Part shown: positions 34,775-42,245 of the stretch, piece after piece
Layout of the letters: the number at the start of each line of letters is the position of its first letter
Numbering within the stretch: the first letter of the stretch is position 1
From: Sphingomonas caseinilytica
GTDB lineage: Bacteria > Pseudomonadota > Alphaproteobacteria > Sphingomonadales > Sphingomonadaceae
Direction: 5' to 3'
Assembly: GCF_023516455.1 (NCBI RefSeq)
Contig: NZ_JAMGBA010000001.1
Location: forward strand, 744,001-808,000
DNA length: 64,000 nt
Program-made: the position numbers and the translations under genes
The notes under the pieces: model-generated
Database searches by the model: none
Seen by the model: only the letters and a program-made list of their open reading frames with translations
What the model was told of the DNA's origin: nothing

Positions 34775-35602
34775 TCAGTTCTTGATTTTCCAGCCCCGTT
34801 TCAGGACCAAATAACAGGCCGCGAACAGCAGGATGTTCAGCAACAGAAGCGCGATTCCGCCGACGTAGATCGGCGAATCGGATTCGCTCAGGAAGCCGTG
34901 CCGGAACCCGGAAATGACATAGAAGAAGGGATTGGCGTGGCTGATCGCCTTGAAGGTGGGCGACAGCTGCTCGACCGAATAGAAGGTCCCGGACAATAGC
35001 GAGAGCGGCGCGACGACGAAATTGCTGACCACGGCGGCATGGTCGAACTTGTCCGCCCAAACGGACGTCAGCAGACCCAGGAACGCCAGCATCAACGACC
35101 CCATCACGCCGAACCAGATAACGGACAATGGATGGGAGATGCCGACATGGACGCCGGGCCACAGGGCCATGATGATCCATACCGCGCAACCGACCAGGAT
35201 CGCGCGGGTCACCGAAGCCCCCACCAGTCCGGCGATCAACTCGCCAACGGACAGCGGCGGCATCAGATAATCGACGATCGTCCCCTGCATCTTGCCGACC
35301 AGCAGGGAGAAGCTGGAGTTGGCGAAGCTGTTCTGGATCATCGCCATCACGATGAGGCCCGGCGCGATGAAATCGGCGAAGGGAACGCCCAATACCATCT
35401 TGCCTTCACGGCCCAGCGCGACCGTGAAAATGACCAGGTAAAGGAGCGTGGTGACCGCCGGCGCCCAGATGGTTTGCATCTGCACCTTGAAGAAGCGGCG
35501 CACCTCCTTGATATAAAGGGTCGAAAGGCCGCCCCAATTGACGCCTTCAAGGCTGGCTTTGCCGGGTTCGTTCCGAACCCAAGAGGGAGTCTGGTCGTTC
35601 AC
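34775..35602 (-). CDS. ABC-2 type transporter permease
   Basis: About 275 residues from the GTG at 35602 (VNDQTPSWVRNEPGK); the much longer open frame upstream is not credible because it runs antisense through gcrA. It has an amphipathic N-terminus, TLYIKEVRRFFKVQMQTIWAPAVTTLLYL and five more membrane segments, with the ABC-2 signature LSGTFYSVEQLSPTFKAISHANPFFYVISGFRHG. Such YadH-like permeases pair with an ATP-binding subunit, which is not adjacent here. Substrate unknown (lipid or polysaccharide are usual). Confidence 0.88.
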   Translation of the reverse strand: MNDQTPSWVRNEPGKASLEGVNWGGLSTLYIKEVRRFFKVQMQTIWAPAVTTLLYLVIFTVALGREGKMVLGVPFADFIAPGLIVMAMIQNSFANSSFSLLVGKMQGTIVDYLMPPLSVGELIAGLVGASVTRAILVGCAVWIIMALWPGVHVGISHPLSVIWFGVMGSLMLAFLGLLTSVWADKFDHAAVVSNFVVAPLSLLSGTFYSVEQLSPTFKAISHANPFFYVISGFRHGFLSESDSPIYVGGIALLLLNILLFAACYLVLKRGWKIKN

Positions 35603-35669
35603 GCCACAATCGCCTATCGGCAGCCGCGGCGATGCACAACCGGGGCATTGAACAAGTTTACGGGAGTTT

Positions 35670-35674
35670 GATTC
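35670..35674. promoter_or_regulatory. GANTC (CcrM) site at the gcrA start
   Basis: GATTC lies 3 bases before the gcrA start codon. GANTC is the CcrM methylation site that GcrA itself recognises at promoters. One site in this short leader is compatible with chance. Confidence 0.3.
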
Positions 35675-35677
35675 TAC

Positions 35678-36349
35678 ATGAGCTGGACCGAAGAGCGCAT
35701 CGACCGCCTCAAGGCGATGTGGACCAAGGGTGCCACCGCCAGCCAGATCGCCGAGGAACTGGGCGGAGTGAGCCGCAATGCCGTGATCGGCAAGGCGCAC
35801 CGCCTCGGCCTCGAATCGCGTCCGTCGCCGGTCAAGGCCGGTGAGGAAAAGGAAAAGAAGGCCAAGGCCGCGCCCGCGCCCAGGGCACCGAAGCCGGTTG
35901 CTGCGAAGCCGGCTCCTCAGCCGGTCGAATCCAGGCTGTCGGCTGAAGAGAGCCGCCCGGCCGCTGCGCCTGCCGCTGCCCAACCGAAGGCTTCGGCACC
36001 GGAAGGCGTGACCCTGCAGTATCGCTCGGTCGGCCCCGGCGGCTTCATTCGCCAGGGTCCGGGCGATACGCAAGCGCCGATCCCGCCTGCCCCGCCCCGC
36101 CGCCTGGTTCCCGCCAAGCCCTCCGCGGATGTTGCCGACAAGACTTCGCTTCTGGACCTGAACGACCGCGTTTGCCGCTGGCCGATGGGCCACCCGGGCG
36201 AGCCGGACTTCCACTTCTGCGGCGATGCGGCCAACCCCGGCTACCCATATTGCGTCGCCCATTGCGGAGTCGCCTATCAGGCGCAGCTTCCGCGCCGCGA
36301 TCGCCGTCCGCCGCCGCCGCTCCCATATGGCGGTCCGCGCGTTCGTTAA
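35678..36349 (+). CDS. gcrA: cell-cycle regulator GcrA
   Basis: A 223-residue protein. The N-terminal 45 residues are diagnostic: MSWTEERIDRLKAMWTKG, then TASQIAEELG and VSRNAVIGKAHRLGL, the DNA-binding part that reads methylated GANTC. A Pro/Ala/Lys-rich linker (about 50-140) follows. The C-terminal domain (RVCRWPMGHPGEPDFHFCGDAA..CVAHCGVAYQ) binds the sigma-70 domain 2. It is a master regulator of the alphaproteobacterial cell cycle. It has a GGGAG ribosome site and is divergent from the ABC permease. Confidence 0.97.
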   Translation: MSWTEERIDRLKAMWTKGATASQIAEELGGVSRNAVIGKAHRLGLESRPSPVKAGEEKEKKAKAAPAPRAPKPVAAKPAPQPVESRLSAEESRPAAAPAAAQPKASAPEGVTLQYRSVGPGGFIRQGPGDTQAPIPPAPPRRLVPAKPSADVADKTSLLDLNDRVCRWPMGHPGEPDFHFCGDAANPGYPYCVAHCGVAYQAQLPRRDRRPPPPLPYGGPRVR

Positions 36350-36516
36350 CGCTGGCCCACACGCCCGTTGGTCGAAGCGCAATTGTCCTGACCAAAGCCG
36401 GTTCATAGCCTCCTCTTCATAAAGGGGAGGATATGATGGCCGGCTTTGTTCAAGCAGTTTCGATGGAATCGTTCTAACGTCGCTACGAAGATGCGGCGCT
36501 CCTTGCGCTGCGCGTC

Positions 36517-36885
36517 GTGACCGGGCTGTTTCTCCTCTATCAGTGCCACGACAATGTGCTGAGCTCAGCGCGGATGGACGAGTTCGAGGGTTTCATGGGC
36601 CAGTTCGGCTTCTGGCGGCCAGACATCCTCGCTCCCTTCGCCATCTTCTGGCAGGTCGCGGCCGGAATCGGTTTCGTGACCGGCCTGTTCGTCCGTCCGC
36701 TCGGCCTCATCACCGCGATCCAGTTCATCGTCGCGGTCTGGATGGTGCACTGGACCCAGGATTTCTCCGGCTGGTGGCCTGCGCTGATCCTCGTCTTCCT
36801 CGGTTTCTATTTCTTCGCCCGCGGTTCGGGGCGTTACGGACTGGACACAGTCCTGGCCCGTCGAGCGGAAGTCGCCGTCGCCTGA
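36517..36885 (+). CDS. DoxX family membrane protein with an in-frame stop in its natural N-terminus
   Basis: The visible product is 122 residues from GTG 36517: four membrane segments, with LLYQCHDNVLSSARMDEFEGFM and LVFLGFYFFARGSGRYGLD typical of DoxX/YphA. The natural start is probably the ATG-ATG at 36433/36436, since AGGGGAGG lies right before it and the frame is the same. It reads about 14 residues ending MESF, then TAA (36475-36477), then RRYEDAALLALRVV, which continues the DoxX alignment. The first helix of the GTG form is shortened. Either a real nonsense mutation or a sequencing error of one base. Confidence 0.75.
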   Translation: MTGLFLLYQCHDNVLSSARMDEFEGFMGQFGFWRPDILAPFAIFWQVAAGIGFVTGLFVRPLGLITAIQFIVAVWMVHWTQDFSGWWPALILVFLGFYFFARGSGRYGLDTVLARRAEVAVA

Positions 36886-36925
36886 CTTGGCAGGGGGCGC
36901 CGGCGGCTCCTATAGCCGTCGGCAA

Positions 36926-38908
36926 ATGTCAGATCTTTTCGCTTCCGGTTCCGCAACGCCGTCCGACAATTATGACGCATCCGCGATCGAGGTCCTCGAG
37001 GGCCTGGAACCGGTACGTCGCCGCCCCGGCATGTATATCGGCGGCACCGACGCCCGCGCGCTCCATCACCTGGCGGCCGAGGTCATCGACAATTCGATGG
37101 ACGAAGCGGTTGCCGGCCATGCCAGCCGAATCGAGGTCACGCTCGACAAGGGCAACCGGCTGACGGTCACCGACAATGGGCGTGGCATCCCGGTCGACCC
37201 GCATCCCAAGTTCCCGGGCAAGTCGGCCCTCGAAGTCATCCTCACCACGCTCCATTCAGGCGGCAAGTTCGAGGGCAAGGCTTATTCGACCTCAGGCGGC
37301 CTCCACGGCGTCGGCGTCAGCGTCGTCAACGCGCTCTCGACCGAAACCATCATCGAGGTGGCGAAGGACAAGAAGCTCTATCGACAGGCCTTCGCCAAGG
37401 GCAACGCCACGTCGCCCCTCGAAGAAATTGGTGCCGCGCCCAACCGCCGCGGAACGTCTGTAACTTTCACCCCCGATCCCGAAATCTTCGGCGCGGACGC
37501 CAGGTTCGAACCGGCCCGCCTCTACAAGCTGGCCCGGTCGAAGGCCTATCTATTCGCCGGAGTCGAGATCCGCTGGCGTTGCGACCCGTCCCTTGCCAGC
37601 GCGGATGTGCCGGAACAGGCCGTCTTCCAGTTTCCCGGCGGTCTCGCCGATCATCTGAACGAGCAGCTGCAGGGCCGCGAATGCGTCACCGCCCCACCTT
37701 TCTCCGGACGGCAGGATTTCCCGGACGGGCAGGGATCGGCCGAATGGGCGGTTGCCTGGCCCGTATGGAGCGAAGGCTCCAACGAAAGCTATTACTGCAA
37801 CACCATTCCGACGCCCGACGGGGGCACACATGAAGCGGGCCTTCGCGCCGCATTGACCAAGGGCGTCCGCGCCTTTGCCGACCTGATCGGCCAGAAGAAG
37901 GCCAAGGACATCATCCCCGACGACGTGCTGAACGGCGTCGAGTTGATGCTCAGCGTGTTCATCCGCAATCCGCATTTCCAAAGCCAGACCAAGGACCGCC
38001 TCACCAGCCTGGAAGCCGCGCGCTTCGTCGAGGCCGCCGTTCGCGACCATTTCGACCATTATCTCGCCGATAATATGGACCGCGGCCGGGCATTGCTCGG
38101 CGCCATCCTCGAGCGGATGGACGAGCGGCTGAAGCGCCGCGCCGAGCGCGAGGTGAAGCGCAAGACGGCGACCAGCGCCCGCAAGCTCCGCCTGCCCGGC
38201 AAGCTCACCGACTGCGCCAATGACGATGCGGAAGGCACCGAATTGTTCATCGTCGAAGGCGACAGCGCCGGCGGCTCCGCCAAGCAGGCACGCGACCGCA
38301 AGACGCAGGCCATCCTGCCCATCCGCGGCAAGATCCTGAACGTCGCCTCGGCCACCGCCGACAAGATCCGCGCCAACCAGGAAATCGCCGACCTGCAACA
38401 GGCGCTGGGCTGCGGCACCAGGGACAAATGGGCAGAGGAGGCGCTCCGTTATGAGCGCGTCATCATCATGACCGACGCGGACGTCGACGGCGCCCACATC
38501 GCGACCCTGCTGATGACCTTCTTCTTCCAGGAAATGCCGGAGCTGGTTCGGCGCGGTCATTTGTTCCTGGCCCAGCCGCCCCTCTATCGCCTCACAGCCG
38601 GCAGCAAATCCGCCTACGCCCGCGATGACGCCCACCGTGCCGAGCTCGAGCGGACCGAATTCAAGGGCAAGAAGGTCGAGGTGTCGCGGTTCAAGGGCCT
38701 CGGCGAGATGAACCCGCAGCAATTGAAGGAAACGACCATGGACCCGGCGTCCCGGTCGCTGATCCGCATCACCCTTCCGGCGGAATATCAGGACCGCCAA
38801 CCAGTCCGCGATCTGGTCGATAGGCTTATGGGGAAGGATCCGAGCGCGCGGTTCGAGTTCATTCAGTCGCGGGCGAGCGCCGTCGAGGGCGATGCCATCG
38901 ACGCATAA
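36926..38908 (+). CDS. parE: DNA topoisomerase IV subunit B
   Basis: About 660 residues from the ATG at 36926 (MSDLFASGS). GHKL ATPase: EVIDNSMDEAVAG (Bergerat N-box), TDNGRGIPVD, HSGGKFEG and SGGLHGVGVSVVNALS. The TOPRIM domain carries ELFIVEGDSAGGSA and MTDADVDGAHI. The C-terminus has RFKGLGEMNPQQLKETTMDP. YDASAIEVLEGLEPVRRRPGMYIGGTD favours ParE over GyrB. Decatenates daughter chromosomes with ParC, which is not in this window. Confidence 0.95.
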   Translation: MSDLFASGSATPSDNYDASAIEVLEGLEPVRRRPGMYIGGTDARALHHLAAEVIDNSMDEAVAGHASRIEVTLDKGNRLTVTDNGRGIPVDPHPKFPGKSALEVILTTLHSGGKFEGKAYSTSGGLHGVGVSVVNALSTETIIEVAKDKKLYRQAFAKGNATSPLEEIGAAPNRRGTSVTFTPDPEIFGADARFEPARLYKLARSKAYLFAGVEIRWRCDPSLASADVPEQAVFQFPGGLADHLNEQLQGRECVTAPPFSGRQDFPDGQGSAEWAVAWPVWSEGSNESYYCNTIPTPDGGTHEAGLRAALTKGVRAFADLIGQKKAKDIIPDDVLNGVELMLSVFIRNPHFQSQTKDRLTSLEAARFVEAAVRDHFDHYLADNMDRGRALLGAILERMDERLKRRAEREVKRKTATSARKLRLPGKLTDCANDDAEGTELFIVEGDSAGGSAKQARDRKTQAILPIRGKILNVASATADKIRANQEIADLQQALGCGTRDKWAEEALRYERVIIMTDADVDGAHIATLLMTFFFQEMPELVRRGHLFLAQPPLYRLTAGSKSAYARDDAHRAELERTEFKGKKVEVSRFKGLGEMNPQQLKETTMDPASRSLIRITLPAEYQDRQPVRDLVDRLMGKDPSARFEFIQSRASAVEGDAIDA

Positions 38909-38986
38909 TTCGTCATTCCCGCGCAAGCGTGAACCCGGCGCAATAGAAAATGAGCGGTGATAAGACCTCTGACGCGGGGTTGTCGT

Positions 38987-39016
38987 AATGACCGCAATGG
39001 GTGGAAAGCGGTCATT
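38987..39016 (+). repeat. array repeat, copy 1
   Basis: 30 bp with perfect inverted ends AATGACCGC / GCGGTCATT around AATGGGTGGAAA-type centre. It overlaps the stop codon of the gene at 39012-39311. Confidence 0.85.
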
Positions 39017-39311
39017 GGGAACGGGGGCTGCGTTGTCTGCCCATAAAGGCGGCAACTTTCATCCCTATCGCCGCGACCAACACCAGAGCCGCGATGGGAA
39101 CCTCCATCATGAGCAGAAAGGCAAGTCCAGGCGCATCAGAGTCTGTAAACCAGACCTGACCAGCGATTGGCATCAACGTGGATAACAGCATGATAAGCCC
39201 GCCCGTCACTGGCCAACCAGCTCGGAACAGCGCAATGGGAGCAACAATGAATATCGCACAATGCGCGTAGAGCATTGCGTAATACATCGGCCAGCTGGCG
39301 ACTAACATTCG
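39012..39311 (-). CDS. orphan 99-residue membrane protein (array gene 1)
   Basis: Three to four membrane segments in about 99 residues from the ATG at 39311, which follows GAGGGATGG. The frame stays open upstream to ATG 39368 and TTG 39389, so the start is uncertain. It contains MYYAMLYAHCAIFIVAPIAL and LAFLLMMEVPIAALVLVAA. The stop codon is inside repeat copy 1. No family recognised. It is the last cassette of the array, next to parE. Confidence 0.5.
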   Translation of the reverse strand, partial: RMLVASWPMYYAMLYAHCAIFIVAPIALFRAGWPVTGGLIMLLSTLMPIAGQVWFTDSDAPGLAFLLMMEVPIAALVLVAAIGMKVAAFMGRQRSPRSQ

Positions 39312-39420
39312 ACCATCCCATCCCTCAAAGCGTGAGCGGAACGTAGGGCCGGGGAACCGGAGAAGCATGAGCAGAACGTGAGATTTCAATGAAATCCGCT
39401 AATGGCAGCTTTGGGTCGTT

Positions 39421-39450
39421 TATGGCCGGTAAGGGTGGAAAGCGGACATT
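39421..39450 (+). repeat. array repeat, copy 2 (extended form)
   Basis: Diverged left end (TATGGCCGG) but conserved GGGTGGAAAGCGGACATT. An extra arm AAATCCGCT from 39392 can pair with AGCGGACATT, making a palindrome of about 60 bp (39391-39450). Confidence 0.75.
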
Positions 39451-39492
39451 GGCCGATGGCTTATCTACGGCGGACTGGCCGACCTCGCGCCC

Positions 39493-40092
39493 TCAATGTG
39501 ACGGGTGCTTGCGGCCCTGTTCTCGTAACCACTGTTGGTAGTTCTCGATTGCAGCTTCGAAATCCGGATGACCCATGAATGGCCCCAGACAATAATTCAT
39601 GTGCACAGTCAGAAGTTGCGCGTCGGCGGAGTGTCCAATTGCACTTCCCGCATCCGGCATGTTTAGCGCTATGACGTATCGCTTCGATGCCAAGTGTTTT
39701 GGCAAACGTGACGAGTCGTCACCGACGTGCGGTATGATCCAATCAGCAAGAGTAACGGATAGCGTTTTCCCAGCGCGACCTTTTAGCACCTTGTCTACGG
39801 CTATCTCGAACCGGCCATAGTAGCCGCCCGGAGATGTGCCACTTGCGATATCTTCAAAGTAACGCTTTCGCTGCCATTCCGGTGCGGTGCCACCTTCGAT
39901 GCTTTTGCGGATTTGCTCGCTGAAAGCGTCGTTTGGAACAACCCGATAGTTCTTCACTTCCCCAACGACGACCACCTCCGCGTATTCTATGTCGGTGGGT
40001 TCGTAGCCTTCGACATTACAGGCCCTCGCGGGTGGGATCAGCAACACGCAACTTAGTAGAAGCGCTCCAGCATACAGGGCTCGTATCATCAT
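39493..40092 (-). CDS. orphan exported protein (array gene 2)
   Basis: A 199-residue protein with a signal peptide (about 1-24, PPARA) and a Cys just after cleavage. The mature part is mixed beta/alpha: AEVVVVGEVKNYRVV, then GRFEIAVDKVLKGRAGKTLSVTLADW, which resembles the N-terminal beta barrel of TIMP/NTR-like or 'CNV' secreted proteins but is not conclusive. AGAGG precedes ATG-ATG. Its stop lies 42 bp from repeat copy 2. Function unknown. Confidence 0.65.
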   Translation of the reverse strand: MMIRALYAGALLLSCVLLIPPARACNVEGYEPTDIEYAEVVVVGEVKNYRVVPNDAFSEQIRKSIEGGTAPEWQRKRYFEDIASGTSPGGYYGRFEIAVDKVLKGRAGKTLSVTLADWIIPHVGDDSSRLPKHLASKRYVIALNMPDAGSAIGHSADAQLLTVHMNYCLGPFMGHPDFEAAIENYQQWLREQGRKHPSH

Positions 40093-40143
40093 TGCCTCTT
40101 AGAATGACAGATGGCCTTGGCCCAAGACTATGGCTTCTTGGCT

Positions 40144-40173
40144 AATGACCGCAATGGGTCGAAAGCGGACGCT
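40144..40173 (+). repeat. array repeat, copy 3
   Basis: AATGACCGC end conserved, centre GGGTCGAAAGCGGAC, right end diverged (GCT). 22 bp from the stop of array gene 3. Confidence 0.8.
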
Positions 40174-40195
40174 AGAAACTGACTCATTCCGGTCG

Positions 40196-40585
40196 CTAGG
40201 CTGCCCATACAAAGCGCACGAAGGCCATCGCGAACGCGAAGACAAAAGCGTATCCGAACTGGTCGAGGCGAACGAGTTCCTGACCATTGCGAACCCTGAA
40301 CCTGCCAATCAGCGTCATCAGACAGCCGAGCGTTACCGGCGTTACAATCAGATTCAGCAGGCGAAGAGTCGAATCTTCAATGATTGAATAAGGGAAAGCC
40401 CAGAGGCTGAGACCGCCGGCTATCAATCCCCACAGTATATAGCCGATAGTTGCGAGCCCGGGGCTTGGTCTACGGCTAATGCTGTTTCCGAGACTATGAA
40501 AGCCCAGTTCCACCAATAATTGAACAACAATCTGAAAAAGCAACTCGCCCAGGATTTGGAACAAAACCTCGAAGATAATTTCCAT
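40196..40585 (-). CDS. orphan membrane protein (array gene 3)
   Basis: A 129-residue protein. The first 30 residues form an unusual hydrophobic/Glu helix pattern (EIIFEVLFQILGELLFQIVVQLLVELG). Three further membrane segments follow (GYILWGLIAGGLSLWAF, LNLIVTPVTLGCLMTLIG, FGYAFVFAFAMAFVRFVW). The ATG at 40585 is only 5 bp from repeat copy 4, so the repeat may supply the leader of this gene. Function unknown; proteins with this Glu-spaced start are a recurring sphingomonad orphan type. Confidence 0.65.
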   Translation of the reverse strand: MEIIFEVLFQILGELLFQIVVQLLVELGFHSLGNSISRRPSPGLATIGYILWGLIAGGLSLWAFPYSIIEDSTLRLLNLIVTPVTLGCLMTLIGRFRVRNGQELVRLDQFGYAFVFAFAMAFVRFVWAA

Positions 40586-40590
40586 GCTAT

Positions 40591-40621
40591 TTATGCCCGT
40601 GTTGGGTGGAAAGCGGACATT
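40591..40621 (+). repeat. array repeat, copy 4
   Basis: Left end diverged (TTATGCCCG), right part GGGTGGAAAGCGGACATT intact. 15 bp from the stop of array gene 4. Confidence 0.8.
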
Positions 40622-40636
40622 ATCAACGTTGTACCA

Positions 40637-41230
40637 TCACCGCGGAATTGCCGTCCGCTTAAGTTCGAGCAGTTCAGGGAGGCGGTGTTGGCAGCTCCAC
40701 CGCTCTGTATTCCAAACGCACGTTTGAATGCGGACAGTTTGAGCGGTTCCAAAAACTTCCTCGGACGGAAGCTCAAGAGTAATCGTCGCGCGCCCCTTGC
40801 CATCGACGCCGCTCATGGAGACGCGGCCATTCGACTTTAAGTCACCGCACTCGCTCGACACCTGAATGGACGTCGGATCCTTTTCAAATGTTGTGAAAAC
40901 ATATTGCGAGCAAAAGACGCCATTTCTGGCGTCCTGAGCAAAGGTCCGGTCGGGCGACGTCTGAACTGAATTGTCCGGCATGCCATGGCCCGAACCCCAA
41001 GCACCGTCCTGATTGCCGTCAATATTGACTCTGAACGTCCATCCGACGGGCAAGTGGGAAGTGAATGCTACAGTGCCAAATGGCGTCGCGACGAAGTGAA
41101 CTGCAACGTCATCCGCCGGGTCGGCGTAAATCGGTTCTCGGCGGATTGATGGCTCAATGGAAACGACTGGAGGGGAAACGTATGTGGCAGTCGCTTGCTG
41201 GCCCGCAAGCATAACTAAGAGCGCCCACAT
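40637..41230 (-). CDS. orphan exported protein (array gene 4)
   Basis: About 197 residues from ATG 41230; GGGGG lies 9 bases upstream. A short signal peptide (MWALLVMLAGQQATA) precedes a mainly beta protein with four Cys residues (CSQY, ECGDL, TCVW, SCQH) that could form two disulfides. It includes a DGNQDGAWGSGHGMPDNS loop. No family recognised. Confidence 0.65.
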   Translation of the reverse strand: MWALLVMLAGQQATATYVSPPVVSIEPSIRREPIYADPADDVAVHFVATPFGTVAFTSHLPVGWTFRVNIDGNQDGAWGSGHGMPDNSVQTSPDRTFAQDARNGVFCSQYVFTTFEKDPTSIQVSSECGDLKSNGRVSMSGVDGKGRATITLELPSEEVFGTAQTVRIQTCVWNTERWSCQHRLPELLELKRTAIPR

Positions 41231-41276
41231 CAACTCAACCCCCTAAGATAGAACAGTGAACATTGCCCAACCAACT

Positions 41277-41306
41277 AATGACCGCAATGGGTGGAAAGTG
41301 GTCATT
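41277..41306 (+). repeat. array repeat, copy 5
   Basis: AATGACCGC...GTGGTCATT, one mismatch between the arms. 14 bp from the stop of array gene 5. Confidence 0.85.
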
Positions 41307-41320
41307 AAGATGGGAGGGAT

Positions 41321-41791
41321 TTAGCTTCCAACAAGTCGAACTACGGGCGTGCCGCGTCTTGACTCGGCTCGAATGAAGGATGCACCAGCGGCCTTCACGC
41401 AAGGTTTTGCTGGATCCATCGTGCCGTTTAACCCGTGCATCGTACTAGCGATTGCCGCGTGAGCGGTCCCGTCCCTCACTGCGACAATCGCCAAATAATT
41501 TTCTGGCACGTGTGAACCAAAGTCCGAGTGAAAGCTGGATATCGTCGTATATTTCTCTAGCCGTCCTAAGTACGAATATTCGGGCACCAGGCAGAATAAA
41601 TCATAGCCGCGCCGCTGTGATATTTGAGCAAGCGAAAAGGCTTGGTCGCTCCCGGCGCCCCATTGGACTAACCTTGGCGCAACAAATCGCTGCAGTAATA
41701 CCGAGTCAGTGCTGGGACCTTTGAATGAAGTAGAGCAACTGCTCAGGCCATACATACCGGTTAGCAACAGCGCGGCCGATAATATTCTCAT
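41321..41791 (-). CDS. orphan lipoprotein (array gene 5)
   Basis: About 156 residues from ATG 41791 (GGGGAAG upstream). Lipoprotein signal MRILSAALLLTGMYGLSSC with lipobox LSSC. The mature part has SLAQISQRRGYDLFCLVPEYSYL and HAAIASTMHGLNGTMDPAKPC; it may be a small periplasmic binding or inhibitor-like domain, but no family is recognised. Confidence 0.65.
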   Translation of the reverse strand: MRILSAALLLTGMYGLSSCSTSFKGPSTDSVLLQRFVAPRLVQWGAGSDQAFSLAQISQRRGYDLFCLVPEYSYLGRLEKYTTISSFHSDFGSHVPENYLAIVAVRDGTAHAAIASTMHGLNGTMDPAKPCVKAAGASFIRAESRRGTPVVRLVGS

Positions 41792-41850
41792 GCCGCCGAT
41801 GCTTCCCCATTGAGGGTGCTTCCGCAACGTTGTGGAGAACTGGCTGCGCC

Positions 41851-41880
41851 AATGACCGCAATGGGTGGAAGGCGGCGTTG
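41851..41880 (+). repeat. array repeat, copy 6
   Basis: AATGACCGCAATGGGTGGAA intact, right end diverged (GGCGGCGTTG). 14 bp from the stop of array gene 6. Confidence 0.8.
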
Positions 41881-41894
41881 CAGCGTCAGCAAAG

Positions 41895-42083
41895 TCATAG
41901 ATTACTTAAGGCTAGGCCCGTCACCGCGAACGCAACAGAAAGGAACGCGCCCAGCGCAGCAGCAAGCCCAAAGGCAACGCGCCAACCAAAGCCACTTTGC
42001 TCCCAATCGGCCTGCGTTCTCCACAGGCCGTAGGCGAGACCTGTCGCATTTAGCGCGATGAAAAGCAGGAACATGGCGGGCAT
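41895..42083 (-). CDS. orphan two-helix membrane peptide (array gene 6)
   Basis: A 62-residue protein with two membrane segments (about 3-20 and 36-57) joined by a short charged loop (RTQADWEQSG). ATG 42083 lies 28 bp from repeat copy 7; the ribosome site is weak. Same position and spacing relative to the repeats as the other array genes, which supports it as real. Confidence 0.5.
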   Translation of the reverse strand: MPAMFLLFIALNATGLAYGLWRTQADWEQSGFGWRVAFGLAAALGAFLSVAFAVTGLALSNL

Positions 42084-42111
42084 ATTCTCGGGGTCCGACT
42101 AACGAAGTCCT

Positions 42112-42141
42112 AATGACCGCAATGGGCCACAATCTGCCATA
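42112..42141 (+). repeat. array repeat, copy 7 (right end)
   Basis: AATGACCGCAATGGG intact; the right half has decayed (CCACAATCTGCCAT). It closes the array. Confidence 0.65.
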
Positions 42142-42245
42142 GTCGGATAAATGGACCTTACGACTATTGCGCTCCTTCGCCCACTTCCCAGAATCGAACG
42201 GAATTCCACTTTCCTACTCTCCAAATCTATGTTCCAACTTGGTTC

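Larger units (their letters stand above)
38987..42141. other. cassette-like array: six minus-strand orphan genes alternating with seven palindromic repeats
   Basis: Order, left to right: repeat, gene (39012-39311), repeat, gene (39493-40092), repeat, gene (40196-40585), repeat, gene (40637-41230), repeat, gene (41321-41791), repeat, gene (41895-42083), repeat. All genes run on the minus strand and all repeats point the same way. In gene sense the distance from stop codon to the next repeat is 14, 14, 15, 22, 42 and (overlap) bases. None of the proteins shows an enzyme family I know; they are secreted, lipid-anchored or membrane-embedded. No integrase, transposase or attC core (GTTRRRY) is seen. 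Confidence 0.7.

Noticed and set aside
35603-36406. N-terminal extension of the ABC-2 permease frame over gcrA
   Set aside because: It is antisense to gcrA; the GTG at 35602 gives a normal-length permease.
38909-38940. Half of a CGTCATTCCCGCGCAAGCG-type repeat after parE
   Set aside because: Only one arm is present, so it cannot be called a full element.
37550-39055. Long minus-strand frame (501 codons) antisense to parE
   Set aside because: Opposite strand of a certain gene; no domain seen.
38987-41900. Short plus-strand ORFs starting MTAMGGK or MTAMGRK
   Set aside because: They begin inside the array repeat and are only its translation, not genes.
38987-42141. Classical integron
   Set aside because: No intI, no attI and no GTTRRRY/RYYYAAC cores in the repeats. 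Only the layout is integron-like.
38987-42141. CRISPR array
   Set aside because: Repeats are 200-800 bp apart with genes between them, and no cas genes are present.
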